Below, piece by piece: positions 1-8,798 of a DNA stretch of 20,745 nucleotides. Under the pieces are notes generated by a model, which made no database searches, was not told the DNA's origin, and was given only the letters and a program-made list of their open reading frames with translations. The translations under genes and the position numbers were made by a program. The DNA is from Pelargonium nanum (Eukaryota > Streptophyta > Magnoliopsida > Geraniales > Geraniaceae): positions 1 to 20,745 of the forward strand of contig JAYMTF010001897.1 of NCBI GenBank assembly GCA_036897485.1. Direction: 5' to 3'. The number at the start of each line of letters is the position of its first letter. Position 1 is the stretch's first letter.

Positions 1-54
1 GACCTCAGAGGAAATCCAAAGTGGTATTAACCACTTGACCCAACATGTCTTGGT
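1..54 (-). mobile_element. SINE-like tRNA-derived fragment, cut by window edge
   Basis: This segment aligns by eye over its whole length with 7876-7929: both share AATCCAAAGTG, TTAACCACTT and CAACATGTCTTGGTA. On the reverse strand it contains AAGTGGTTAA, similar to the A-box half of a tRNA promoter. The B-box half would lie left of the window. tRNA derivation is an inference from these short motifs. Confidence 0.4.
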
Positions 55-740
55 ATCATGACAGTTTACTTGATAGGAGGAGATATGCAATATGTGTAGA
101 ACATCAGAGAGAGGAAATATTGGAATTTTTCTAAAAGAAAATTTGTTAACATGTCATGTATGTGATGAGAGGTATTATTATTTTTTTTGTTAGATTTAAT
201 TTAACCGACAAAATGACAAATCAAATGATCACGTGGAAAGAATGTACAGTTTACTTAAATTGTACTAAGTGGCCATTCGTGTATGACATGTTTAATTAAG
301 TGAAAAAGTTGACACTATGATATGATCTAACACGTTTCGTGCAATAAGACCTACAAATTTGACTGATAAATCTTATCACGTTTGGACCTCAAACTTAGAT
401 TTCATCTTAACTGATTGTCGTGCTTCTTCAACTTTTGCCAAGAAAGTTCTTCAGAGACATTAATAAACATTGTATTTTCAAATTATATATACATATTTTG
501 TTCAATTTACCTTTTAAAAGCTTTTTCTTGCTGATCGCATATAAATTACAAATGGAAACATAAAGAGTACCAATTTTTGTGACTTTGAAGTTTGAACTGC
601 ATAAAATAATTTCGATTAATTTTCGATTTTAAATAAACAAATCCTCACATTTAATAAGTAAAATGGGAACTACAAAACACAAGTTGTGAATTACATTTCC
701 AAAATTTAAAGTACCAACGTATCATTTTCATGTCTCATCA
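1..740. other. Upstream intergenic region, no gene seen
   Basis: This AT-rich stretch has no exon-like reading frame on either strand. The first 54 bases are a SINE-like fragment that recurs near 7876-7929 and are listed separately. The rest, up to about 740, is probably the distal promoter of the glutathione transferase gene. I could not choose a convincing TATA box. Confidence 0.6.
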
Positions 741-895
741 GCCAATAATCAGAAGCCGGTCGCTGACGGCACGGCACTGCAAGTCTGCAACTGCAAGATC
801 ATCAAGCACTCACTCGGGAACAGAAGAGTGATTTATGTATTTGTTTGGATTTTGTCTCTCTTTGGCCTCTCATCGATCCATCGGAGCTCGTAGCT
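741..895 (+). promoter_or_regulatory. Probable 5' leader of the GST zeta gene with an overlapping upstream ORF
   Basis: Base composition becomes more mixed here and contains a TC-rich stretch typical of plant leaders. An ATG at 835-837 opens a 23-codon upstream ORF. It runs over the real start codon in another frame, crosses the first splice junction and stops at 1043-1045. The transcription start is not determinable, so whether the ATG at 835 is in the mRNA is uncertain. Confidence 0.4.
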
Positions 896-3800
896 ATGGT
901 ACATTCCTACTCCTGGTTGATTAATTTTGCTGAATTTGGTTGTTTCTTTGACCTAATTAAGTAACAATCTAGTTCGATTCATCACTTGTTTTTGCTGATT
1001 TTGCGAGTGGCTGATCTGTGATTTCAAATACTAATAGGCAAGTAGTGTTGGTGAAGCTGATGGAGGAGCTAATAAGAAGCTGAAACTGTATTCCTTCTGG
1101 AGGAGCTCTTGCTCCTGCCGAGTTCGAATTGCTCTCAAATTGAAAGGTTCAATTTCTTTGCATTTTACCTATTTGGAATCAGTGCATGCTTAATTTCAGA
1201 TTATCAGTGAAATATTTTATGTATATAGGTTTGGAATATGAATACAAAGCAGTGAAATTGTTGGAGGGAGAGCAACACACTCCTGGTGAGTAAGATGTTC
1301 ACTATATCACTTCCTTTTTTCATTCTTATACAGTGCTCACTGCTCTTGCTTTTGTGTATGCATGCTCTTTTGTTGTAACAACTAACAAATTCAAATGGTT
1401 CTAATACTCTAACTTATCTTAAGGTATAATTCACTCACCAAAAGAGTATGAGGCAATTATTTGGGGACAAACAAAGTTAGTAAGTAGGAGGAGTACTAGT
1501 TAGTATTAAAGCTGGCAATTCGGGACCTGAAACCCGCCACGCAAGAGGTGTGGGTTCGTACAAACTCGACCCCCAAAATGGGAAGGTCTATTTTAAGTGA
1601 CCCAAACCCGCAAAAAATGCAGGTCGGGTTTTGGGAGCCCGCGAGTTATGGTTAAATTGCCAGGATTAGTTAGTATAGCTCCAACTTCTATTTCTATTCA
1701 GCATTAGAATCATTCCTAGATAGCTGCAGCAAAGTCGTTTCCTTTTCATGTTAGCTGCTCCACTCCATGTTTCATTTTCTGCAAGCATTTGTTTATCCGA
1801 TGAAATTTGTGTGTTGCAGTACTATTGCTCATTAGATTAGATTCTTCTGGGTTTTGGTTTGGTAATCAAACATTAGGAGTAGGAGTCTCTTTTCAAATTA
1901 TTGATTCTCTTATCTCACTGAGAGTTCTTTCAATTGCTCTTTCCTGTAATGTATTTTCTTAATTGTTTCTTGAAGAGCAGAATTCAGAAAGCTCAATCCC
2001 ATTGGTTTCGTGCCTGTGCTCGTAGATGGAGATTTCACAGTTGCAGACTCATTTGCTATCATAATGGTGATTCATTATCCATTTCTTCCTCTCTTGCCTG
2101 TATTCATATTTCACATGGCATTTGTCAAATGATTTTGGGCTCTTTAATCTTATTCAATTTTCAATAAAAGTGTACTTTTTATATGGTCTTGTGTGATTTA
2201 TAATGCGCAGTATTTGGAAGAGAAGTATCCCCAGCATCCACTATTGCCTTCTGACCTTCATAAAAGAGCCCTTAATTACCAGGTAAAGTTCTATTCGGAT
2301 ATCTTAAAATAGCCAATTACCCAAGTTCTGTTTCCATCAGACTGAATGATCCACATCAGCTTTAAAAACAGGATTTTGAGGTTGAATTTTTTTAGGTAGC
2401 GTTGGGACTAGCATTTTTGTTCAGGATTGGGAATCAAGAAGGGGAATGAGATCATCATTCTTCTGATCGTATTAGGACTTCTTATTAATGAAAATGACTT
2501 TGGAATGAGATTCCCATTTCCATTCCAAGTCTTGATTCCCATTCCCATTTAATTTTTTTTAATCCAAACCCTATTTTAGGGGTCAAAGGCTAAGGAATAT
2601 AGGGTTTTAATAAAGGTTAAACGATGATGTACAGTTTGGTAGTGAAAGAGTTTTGCATGAAGTGGTTTCTGTTACCTTCAAACTGATAATCTTGTGCTTG
2701 AAAGCCTTAAACTAGAAGGGGTGGGAGTAGACCTAATTAGTTAACATGAAAATAAGTAATAAGAAAAGATATGAAAATGCACGACTTAACAGGAGATAGA
2801 ATTAGATGGTATGGAGTGGATGAGGAGAATACGAGTAGAAGTTCCAAAGGAGTTTTCTATTTTTTTTATTTCTAAAAGATTCATGTAGTTGATCTCAACT
2901 TCTTTTGGGAAATGGCTTGGTTGTTGTATAATTCATCTCTGATCTCTCCCTGTTTTTATGCTCTGCTCCCACACACAATTATGTACATCTGTATGTTGTG
3001 TCTTCAAATGTATGTTTTGGATATAATGTAACATTTCTTAATTGTCTTGAACTGCCTAATTTTAGGCTGCAAATATTGTTTCTTCAAGCATACAGCCACT
3101 TCAGAATATAGGTGTACTCGTAAGTATATTGTTGATGTTGGTGATTTTTATATATCTCTTTCATTGCTAAAAATGAACTGATGGCATTTTCAGATCATAA
3201 CATGTTTATTCGTTTTGCTGTGTATCCTTTTGGCAGAAGTGTATTGAAGAAAAATTCAGTTCTGATGAGCTGCTTACATCTATCAGATATCACATTAGAA
3301 AAGGTTTTGAAGGTAAGCTTTATGTCAGATCCCTGAACAGTTCACATCTCCAAATCCATACACAGAAAAAGAAAGATTAAAAAGGCGATAAATTGAGAAT
3401 TGTAAGCTAATCCAATGTAGAATTTACTCATGTTCTTTTGAACTGCAAATTTGCAATGAGCCATGAAATGAATAAATAGTTGAACACATATCCGTGCATG
3501 TGATTTTTCTTTTCCTTATCCACAGATACATGTTTCTAAGATATAGCTGTATGTTGCTCCTGAACAAATTTTCACAGATGAGTTATATTTTGTTCTTACT
3601 TTAACAACTGTTTTGTGTTTCAGCACTTGAAAACCTGTTAAAAGACTATGCTGGGAATTATGCTACAGGAGACGAACCTTACATGGTTTGTTTACTCTGC
3701 TTATCCTTGCTGATTTTGTAAGCAAAGAACATTGTCAATAGTGGGCCACCAAACCTTCGTTGAGGCTTCTCTATTCAGTAAAGTTAACCTAGTCAATAAT

Positions 3801-4792
3801 CAAGATGTTGCTCTATTCTATTTTATGTTCCAGAACCAACACGAGAACCAACTAAATTATACCTTTCTAGCTCACTTTGTCAGTGTAAATCTGGTTTGAG
3901 GAACAAATCATGGTCCTTTTTGGCAGAAAAATGCATCATATAGAATAGGGTTAATGTTTCAAATGATCCTCATGCTATGCATACGCGTATCATATTTGAT
4001 CTCCCAACTAATTTTTAAGTCACTGTTAGATCCTTAAACTATTGTTTTTAATGATCTAGTGTTATAAAATCTATCTTTTGATGAAATTCAACTTTCATTA
4101 CATGCATTCAATCACTAGACATGAATGCATGTGCAAAATATGAGACCAAACCGAAATTAAATTAAATTTTTTTGGGGCATGAGTGATGAGATATGGTAGT
4201 ACTAGGATCAATGATGATTTAAAAAATAGTTGAAGGGTTAGGTATGATATGCTTGTGTAGTTGGAGGACCATTTATATCTTTATCCCTATAAAATATGTA
4301 CCAAATATTGTAAGCCTTCAGTTTGCAGCTCGTGTATAGTATGGTACCAACTCAACTCTATAAACTTGTTTTGACGTGAGAAAATGACGCCATTCAAGCA
4401 TTCGGCTAAACTTAGTTTTTTTTTCCCCTCTTCTCTTTTGAAGACTACTTCCTGAAATATAATATTAAGCTATTACTTGCATTATGCAGGCAGATTGTTT
4501 TCTTGCACCTCAAATCCATGGTGCAACTAAAAGGTTCGGTGTTGACATGGTAGGTGCTATATTGTCATGATTCATTAGCCTTCACAGGCAATTTGTGTAT
4601 CATGGTTCTAAATTTCTCTATTTGGATCTGCTGACTATTTTTTTTCCTCTGTAATTGCTTGCGCAGACTCCGTTCCCGACTTTATCCAAGTTGAATGAGA
4701 CGTCCTCTCAGCTCCCAGCATTTGTTGATGCTATGCCAGAAAGGCAGCCAGATACTCCTTCCGTTTTTGAACTAGACGAAGCTAGACGTTGA
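896..4792 (+). CDS. GSTZ1: Glutathione S-transferase zeta class / maleylacetoacetate isomerase, 10 exons, 234 aa
   Basis: The coding exons are 896-898, 1038-1146, 1229-1285, 1981-2066, 2211-2282, 3066-3119, 3237-3312, 3624-3685, 4490-4549 and 4667-4792 (705 nt). All have GT-AG borders and phases that close. The family isomerises maleylacetoacetate to fumarylacetoacetate in tyrosine breakdown, using glutathione, in the cytosol. The thioredoxin-fold half covers about residues 15-92. It carries the zeta signature [12 protein letters not shown] (23-34) with Ser24, Ser25 and Cys26, cis-Pro68 in VPVLVDGD, and the glutathione-binding DSFAIIMYLEEKYP (79-92). The helical half has [26 protein letters not shown] and [17 protein letters not shown]. 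Length is close to the usual ~220, with a short extra tail FELDEARR. Oddities are a first exon consisting only of ATG, and Cys28 where Arabidopsis GSTZ1 as I recall it has His. Introns 3, 5 and 8 hold transposon insertions. The ATG at 896 is the only start giving an in-frame N-terminus. Confidence 0.93.
1507..1666. mobile_element. Small MITE-like element with 10-bp target duplication, in GST intron 3
   Basis: The exact direct repeat TAGTTAGTAT flanks the element at 1497-1506 and 1667-1676. The ends are inverted versions of each other: GCTGGCAATT near the left and AATTGCCAGG near the right. The interior is rich in AACCCG/CGGGTT motifs and codes for nothing. Related ends occur at 5384-5672, about 7980 and about 17090. 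The superfamily is not certain. Confidence 0.6.
2390..2580. mobile_element. Degenerate MITE-like segment in GST intron 5
   Basis: The segment carries an 11-bp inverted pair, GGGAATCAAGA at 2429-2439 and TCTTGATTCCC at 2530-2540. It has further GGAATGAGA / CATTCC motifs between and around them. Such foldback GGGAATC-rich sequence is common among plant hAT-type MITEs. I found no clear target duplication, so the borders are approximate. Confidence 0.35.
3948..4287. mobile_element. Mutator-like MITE (340 bp) with 9-bp target duplication, in GST intron 8
   Basis: The flanks are TATAGAATA (3939-3947) and TATAAAATA (4288-4296), which match at 8 of 9 bases. The termini are imperfect inverted repeats of about 24 bp: GGGTTAATGTTTCAAATGATCC on the left against GGGATAAAGATATAAATGG read from the right end. 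A 9-bp duplication and GGG-starting termini fit the Mutator superfamily. There is no coding capacity, so it is non-autonomous. It sits inside an intron and leaves the exons untouched. Confidence 0.7.
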
Positions 4793-5383
4793 GGAGGTAT
4801 GCCATTATAATTATGTTGCTGAAACTTCAAACTAGTATGATAATTCATTTCCTATAATCTTTTGTCATGACAATATGTGCTCAGCATATATTTGGGAAAA
4901 CTTCGTCTTACTAACTTGAACTATGCCCCCTTTTTTCTTTATCTAGCTTCTTGAAGTTTTTTCTTATCAACTAACTTCTCAATGTTTCAAAATATCGAAA
5001 TGTTGTTAACACTATTGGGTTAAGATTTAAAATGACTGACTTTTCTTTCTTTAAGTATCAAAATGTTTTGGCATTTTCTTTAGAAGTTAGTGTTCCAAAA
5101 TTAGTTCACAAGAATTTGTACTGAGGCTCTATGTATTTGCTAGCTTAATATAAGAATTTTGTGCCAGAAAGCTTCAAGAACAAATGAATAAAAAAATGAG
5201 AGAAAATAAAATAAGTTATACATGTATTTTGAATATTAATTGGAGAAAATGGCATTTTGACTATTATAGAAAAACAGTCATTTGCTACTCAGATGAGCAA
5301 ATGGGGTGAATATTCTATTAAACAATTGACAGTTTGATATTTGGAAAAATTAGAGAGTTAGTTGACCAAAAAGACATCCAGGT

Positions 5384-5672
5384 AGAGCTGTCATTTTGGT
5401 GGGAGTCGAAACTGTGGCCTGTGGGCATCCGAATGGGTCCAACCAGTTTTCAGGCTGGATTTATCCGGCTAAAAGTGCGGGTCAGGTCGGGCAAACATGA
5501 CAAACCTGCACATCTTACACATAAACCCGAACCTGCCCCACAGTCCAAAACCCGCAACTCGAATGAAACCAAATCGAATTTGAGTTGTGTTTGGGTTCGG
5601 ACTTCTCAACCCAAATAATAAAAAATAAAAAAACGAAACAACCCCAAACCAAAACCTGAATTGCCAGCTCTA
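5384..5672. mobile_element. CTGGCAATT-family non-autonomous element
   Basis: The left end TAGAGCTGTCATTTTGG and the right end CCTGAATTGCCAGCTCTA are imperfect inverted repeats. The interior is full of GGGTC, CGGGT, AACCCG and ACCCGAAC motifs. It belongs with 1507-1666. A possible 8-bp duplication, AGGTAGAG / AGGTCGAG, overlaps the ends, so the exact borders are uncertain. A 94-codon open frame here has no recognisable domain. Confidence 0.5.
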
Positions 5673-6051
5673 GGTCGAGTAGCTAGATGAAGTTCCCCCT
5701 ATAGTATTTATGCTTCCATTTCTACTTGCAGTTGATAGCTTCTGGGCTAGAGACTATAGTTTATGTTTAGCCATAACCTTCTTTCTTTTATTTTGTTGTA
5801 TATACATCAAGCTTCACATCTCAAAATTGTAGCATGAAGTTCCCATAAGATTCCAGACCTAGCTTTCTATAAATATGTGATGATAGACAGTTTTGAAACT
5901 CACAAATTCACAATAATTAATGTCACATAAACATATAGTTCCCATGAGTTTCTCATTAATGTTCAGCTACATTATAGTTAAAGTGAATATTCTATTCACT
6001 CTTAGAGATATTTGATTTTGGAGTGCAGGGAGCGAGCTGTCGGGTTTGAGG

Positions 6052-6116
6052 AGTTCATCTTTCTTTAAACATGCAGGGAAGCAAACCGGGTGGCCGATTT
6101 TTTGGCCCAAGTTTTG
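6052..6116 (+). pseudogene. RNase-H-like fragment of a decayed retroelement
   Basis: Read from 6075, the sequence gives REANRVADFLAQVL, which resembles the last conserved block of plant RNase-H-like domains (pattern REAN-x-x-AD-x-LA). The preceding SSSFFKHA from 6052 is in another frame, so the fragment is frameshifted. No polymerase or upstream domain was found around it. It could be the tail of a LINE or of a domesticated RNase-H gene. A chance match is possible because the block is so short. Confidence 0.4.
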
Positions 6117-6224
6117 TTTTTCTTCCACTTGTTTGTTATCCCATTTTGTTGACCCACCTGTGGGTTGTTCTTGGCTTTGTATGCATGGATGATTGTAACT
6201 CTATTGTCATTGTTAACCGTTTAC

Positions 6225-6400
6225 TCTTCTGAATCGCCCGACTCGTGACTTAACCAAATTTAAACAGGTTTAAGTTCAATTTAATCGTGTTTATGTCAAC
6301 TAATTCAACTTATTTAGTTAGTCGTGTAAAAAATCACCCTTACAATTTACATTATTGTGCCCGGTTAATTCCCAAACATACCGGACAATTCTAAACTCAA
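6225..6400. repeat. Degenerate repeat rich in TCGTGT and AACAGGTTTAA motifs
   Basis: The stretch has short recurrent words (ACTCGTGACTTAA, AATCGTGTTTATG, TTAGTCGTGTAA) of the sort seen in old plant repeats. No inverted ends or duplications were found. Just downstream, at 6474-6495, lies a 10-bp-arm inverted repeat CAACTTGATC/GATCAAGTTG with a 2-base centre. Confidence 0.3.
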
Positions 6401-6758
6401 TAATTCAATGTATTCTTACATCAATCCTCTCAGTTATGGGTTGTGTTCGCATTGTGCAATCCAATATGTTTTACAACTTGATCGTGATCAAGTTGACTTA
6501 TTTAATACGAGACTAAACTTTCAACCCAATGCAAAAACAACCTTAATGCACCTTCAAGACGACCCTTTCCTTGCGCAGCAATTGAACCCTAGACGACCCA
6601 ATTACTTGCAGTCGTAGAGAAGAGCTCACCCGTCTGTGAGTGCTCTTCCTTTTCTTGCTTCGGATTGCATGAACTTTAGACTTGAGGATGTTTTCGGTTC
6701 CTTCCCCCCTAAGGTCTAAGGTCTCTACTAATCTTTCAGTGTGTTTTATTAAAAAAAA

Positions 6759-6900
6759 GGGATAATTACACATATCATCCCTCAACTATACCCCTTTTAA
6801 CTCTGACTACTCTCAAGTATTGAAACTAACTATTGGCTACCGTGAAGTATGTCAAACTTCTTTCCATCTAAAACAACAAATTCACTACAAACACTTGTTG
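6759..6900. mobile_element. Solo Mutator-like terminus
   Basis: GGGATAATTACACATATCATCCC, followed by CTCAACTATACC, is the form typical of a plant transposon end. It resembles the right terminus of the intact element at 3948-4287 and the sequence at 19561. No matching opposite end was found downstream. Confidence 0.35.
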
Positions 6901-7539
6901 GGCTTGAGCCCATCTTGGAGTATTTTGTTTGGTACAGCACAACCACTAGCAAATTAAATGACTAAAATAAAACAAAAATAAATCATTATTAACAAGAATA
7001 AATTAATACTAAAGAAAAAAGATATATATGGTGAGAAAGATACAAAGCAATAATGCATATTTCTTTGAGTGTCGGCAACCATTTGTTTGGTTGAGAGAAT
7101 GAGAAAAAAGTGGAAGGTAAAGGTTGGCTATTGAAGTTGCAATTTCACCTTATTTTGTTTCTATATTCAGTAATGTCTACTTTAGTAATTTTTATTTATT
7201 TTTAAAAAGTGACTTAAATAGTTTAATTATTTCTAAATCACTTTAAATTTAATATTTTTAAGTTAAAATAGGAAATTATACATCATTAAATATTGTATAT
7301 ATTTTGGCAACAAATTCAAAATATATACATTTATGTTCAACTCACTTTTACTACATTTTTGGGAACTTTTTCCTTGCATACTATATTTAAATTACAATTG
7401 GGATTAGAAGACAATGTTTTGGTGCAACAAAAGACAATTGGGATTTCGTTTTACAAACATTTGGTGGAATGTTACTACAAGGAGAAAAGGACTTGCATCT
7501 GATCTAAACACACAAAATGCAACCTTTGTGAGTCTATTT

Positions 7540-7995
7540 CGGGTTAGACGTTTCCAAGTTCCAACCCGAAAATGCTGATTTGAAACTCGATCCACAATTT
7601 TACAGTGTCGGATTGCTCAAATATATTCAATCAATTTTTGGGTGAATCAGATTAAACAAATCTGCACAATTTACACATAATAATCCAAAATCTAATTCAC
7701 TCCCACAATTCGCCCGTATTTCAAGTTGATATCATATATATATTTTTTATTTTGATTAGCAACAAAATATCATACTCGAAGTAACAATGTTTCTCACTTC
7801 TCTAAAGGGAGCGCCATCCTAAACTCCACCCCACAAATTTCATCCCATACTGTCGACAAGGAGGGTCGAACTCGAGAGCTCAAAGAGAATCCAAAGTGTT
7901 TTAACCACTTGGTACAACATGTCTTGGTAGTTGATATCGTACTTGACATTTTCATACCGTGAAATTTCAATCGGAAACTCGAATTGCTAGCTTTA
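7540..7995. repeat. CTGGCAATT/AACCCG-family repeat remnant, with a nested SINE-like head
   Basis: The stretch contains TTTCGGGTTAGACG, AACCCGAAAATG, CTCGATCCACAATTTTACAG and, at its right end, CGAATTGCTAGCTTTAGA. The right end resembles the ends at 5672 (AATTGCCAGCTCTA) and near 17090 (AATTGCTAACTCTA). The phrase CACAATTTTACAG also recurs as TACAATTTTACAG near 16550. Borders are approximate. Confidence 0.4.
7858..7930 (-). mobile_element. SINE-like tRNA-derived head
   Basis: Read on the reverse strand it gives AAGTGGTTAAAACACTTTGG, then TTTGAGCTC, then TCGAGTTCGACCC. The last is close to the RNA polymerase III B-box consensus GGTTCGANTCC, and the spacing is about that of a tRNA gene. The same layout appears at 1-54, 8426-8505 and 15925-16005. 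No body or A-tail was assigned. Confidence 0.4.
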
Positions 7996-8346
7996 GAAGG
8001 AAGTAAATGAGTAAAAAGGAGGGAATTGATAGGTACTTGCTACTTGCCTTCCTACCAAAGCACAAGTAGCTGTGGTGCAAATAGTATCATTTTTCTTTAA
8101 TTTAATATAAAGATAAAAAATTAGACAGACTGTCCTTTTCCACTGTTGGACTCATTAGTGTCATCAACAACCAATTTGTAATAATTTAATTAATTATTAA
8201 TCAATTAACTAATTATTTTTTGATCTATACTATTCCATGAGGTTACTGATCGGATCCGTAAATTCGTAGTTGAAACTTTTAAATTGTTTTAAACACATCC
8301 AGACTAATCCTCATTCGAGCCGGGCAGGATCACAAGAGCGGCAAAG

Positions 8347-8426
8347 CTCTTCCTACCAAGTTATAACGCATCTGCATTTCTTAAAGTTCTTCCTATCAAG
8401 TTTTAACGCATCCGTATTTCTTAAGA
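8347..8426. repeat. Two tandem copies of a 40-bp unit
   Basis: TTCCTACCAAGTTATAACGC at about 8350 is repeated as TTCCTATCAAGTTTTAACGC 40 bases later. Both continue into CATTTCTTAA or TATTTCTTAA. It lies about 370 bp upstream of the KORRIGAN start codon, next to a SINE-like head, and is probably part of that element. Confidence 0.6.
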
Positions 8427-8505
8427 CTCGAACTCGAGAGTTCAGTTTAAGCTGAAACAATTTCTTACTAGTTAACCCTCGCGCTTGGTGGTATCAATTA
8501 ACTAT
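8426..8505 (-). mobile_element. SINE-like tRNA-derived head
   Basis: On the reverse strand it reads CGCGAGGGTTAACTAGTAAG followed about 30 bases later by CTCGAGTTCGAGTCTTAAG. This is an A-box-like then B-box-like order, reminiscent of plant SINE heads that start with GAGGGTTAGCTCA. Family assignment is not possible by eye. Confidence 0.35.
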
Positions 8506-8559
8506 TATTCATTTCGTTAAAAAAAAACAAATTATTCATTTATTTTATTTCCAATCATA

Positions 8560-8798
8560 TAATAATAATAATAAAAAATATCATATAATAATAAATAAAA
8601 TAAAAGATAAAAAGGAATCCAACCCAACCCACATGCCACATTATTGACTCTCTCTTGTCTCCACCGACCGTCTCTGCCTATTTCCTCTCTCTCCCTCACA
8701 CACTTCTCTTCACTGCACAGCTCAGACCTCACAGCTTCTTCAATCTCCTTCGCATTGCACTGTCGGTGGTGCTGAACCCAATCTAGGACCGTTCCATC
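8560..8798 (+). promoter_or_regulatory. Core promoter and pyrimidine-rich leader of the KORRIGAN gene
   Basis: A strongly AT-rich block with TATAATAATAAATAAAA (about 8583-8599) is followed, about 40-60 bases on, by a CT-rich run from about 8640 to 8755 (TCTCTCTTGTCTCC, CTCTCTCTCCCTCACAC). That order fits a plant TATA-type promoter and a pyrimidine-rich 5' untranslated leader before the ATG at 8799. The exact transcription start was not determined. Confidence 0.45.

Larger units (their letters stand above)
4793..8630. other. Intergenic region between GST zeta and KORRIGAN genes, transposon debris only
   Basis: This includes the GST 3' untranslated region just after 4792. A GAG|GTATGC donor-like site at 4799 and a TGCAG acceptor-like site at 6028 could mark a long 3'UTR intron, but this is speculative. 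The rest is AT-rich repeat material: a CTGGCAATT-family element at 5384-5672, an RNase-H-like remnant near 6052-6116, a GGGATAA terminus at 6759, SINE-like heads, and a 40-bp duplication at 8347-8426. No gene was seen on either strand. Confidence 0.7.

Noticed and set aside
5334..5618. 94-codon open frame on the + strand
   Set aside because: It lies across a CTGGCAATT-family repeat and has no domain. Its proline- and arginine-rich ending reflects the AACCCG motifs.
6064..6070. TTTAAAC, a -1 frameshift-type heptamer before the RNase-H-like block
   Set aside because: The surrounding coding sequence is too short and broken to support programmed frameshifting. A simple indel in a dead element explains it.
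6474..6495. Inverted repeat CAACTTGATC/GATCAAGTTG
   Set aside because: It is ten-base arms with a 2-base centre in degenerate repeat sequence. No gene or promoter is nearby, so it is likely chance or repeat debris.
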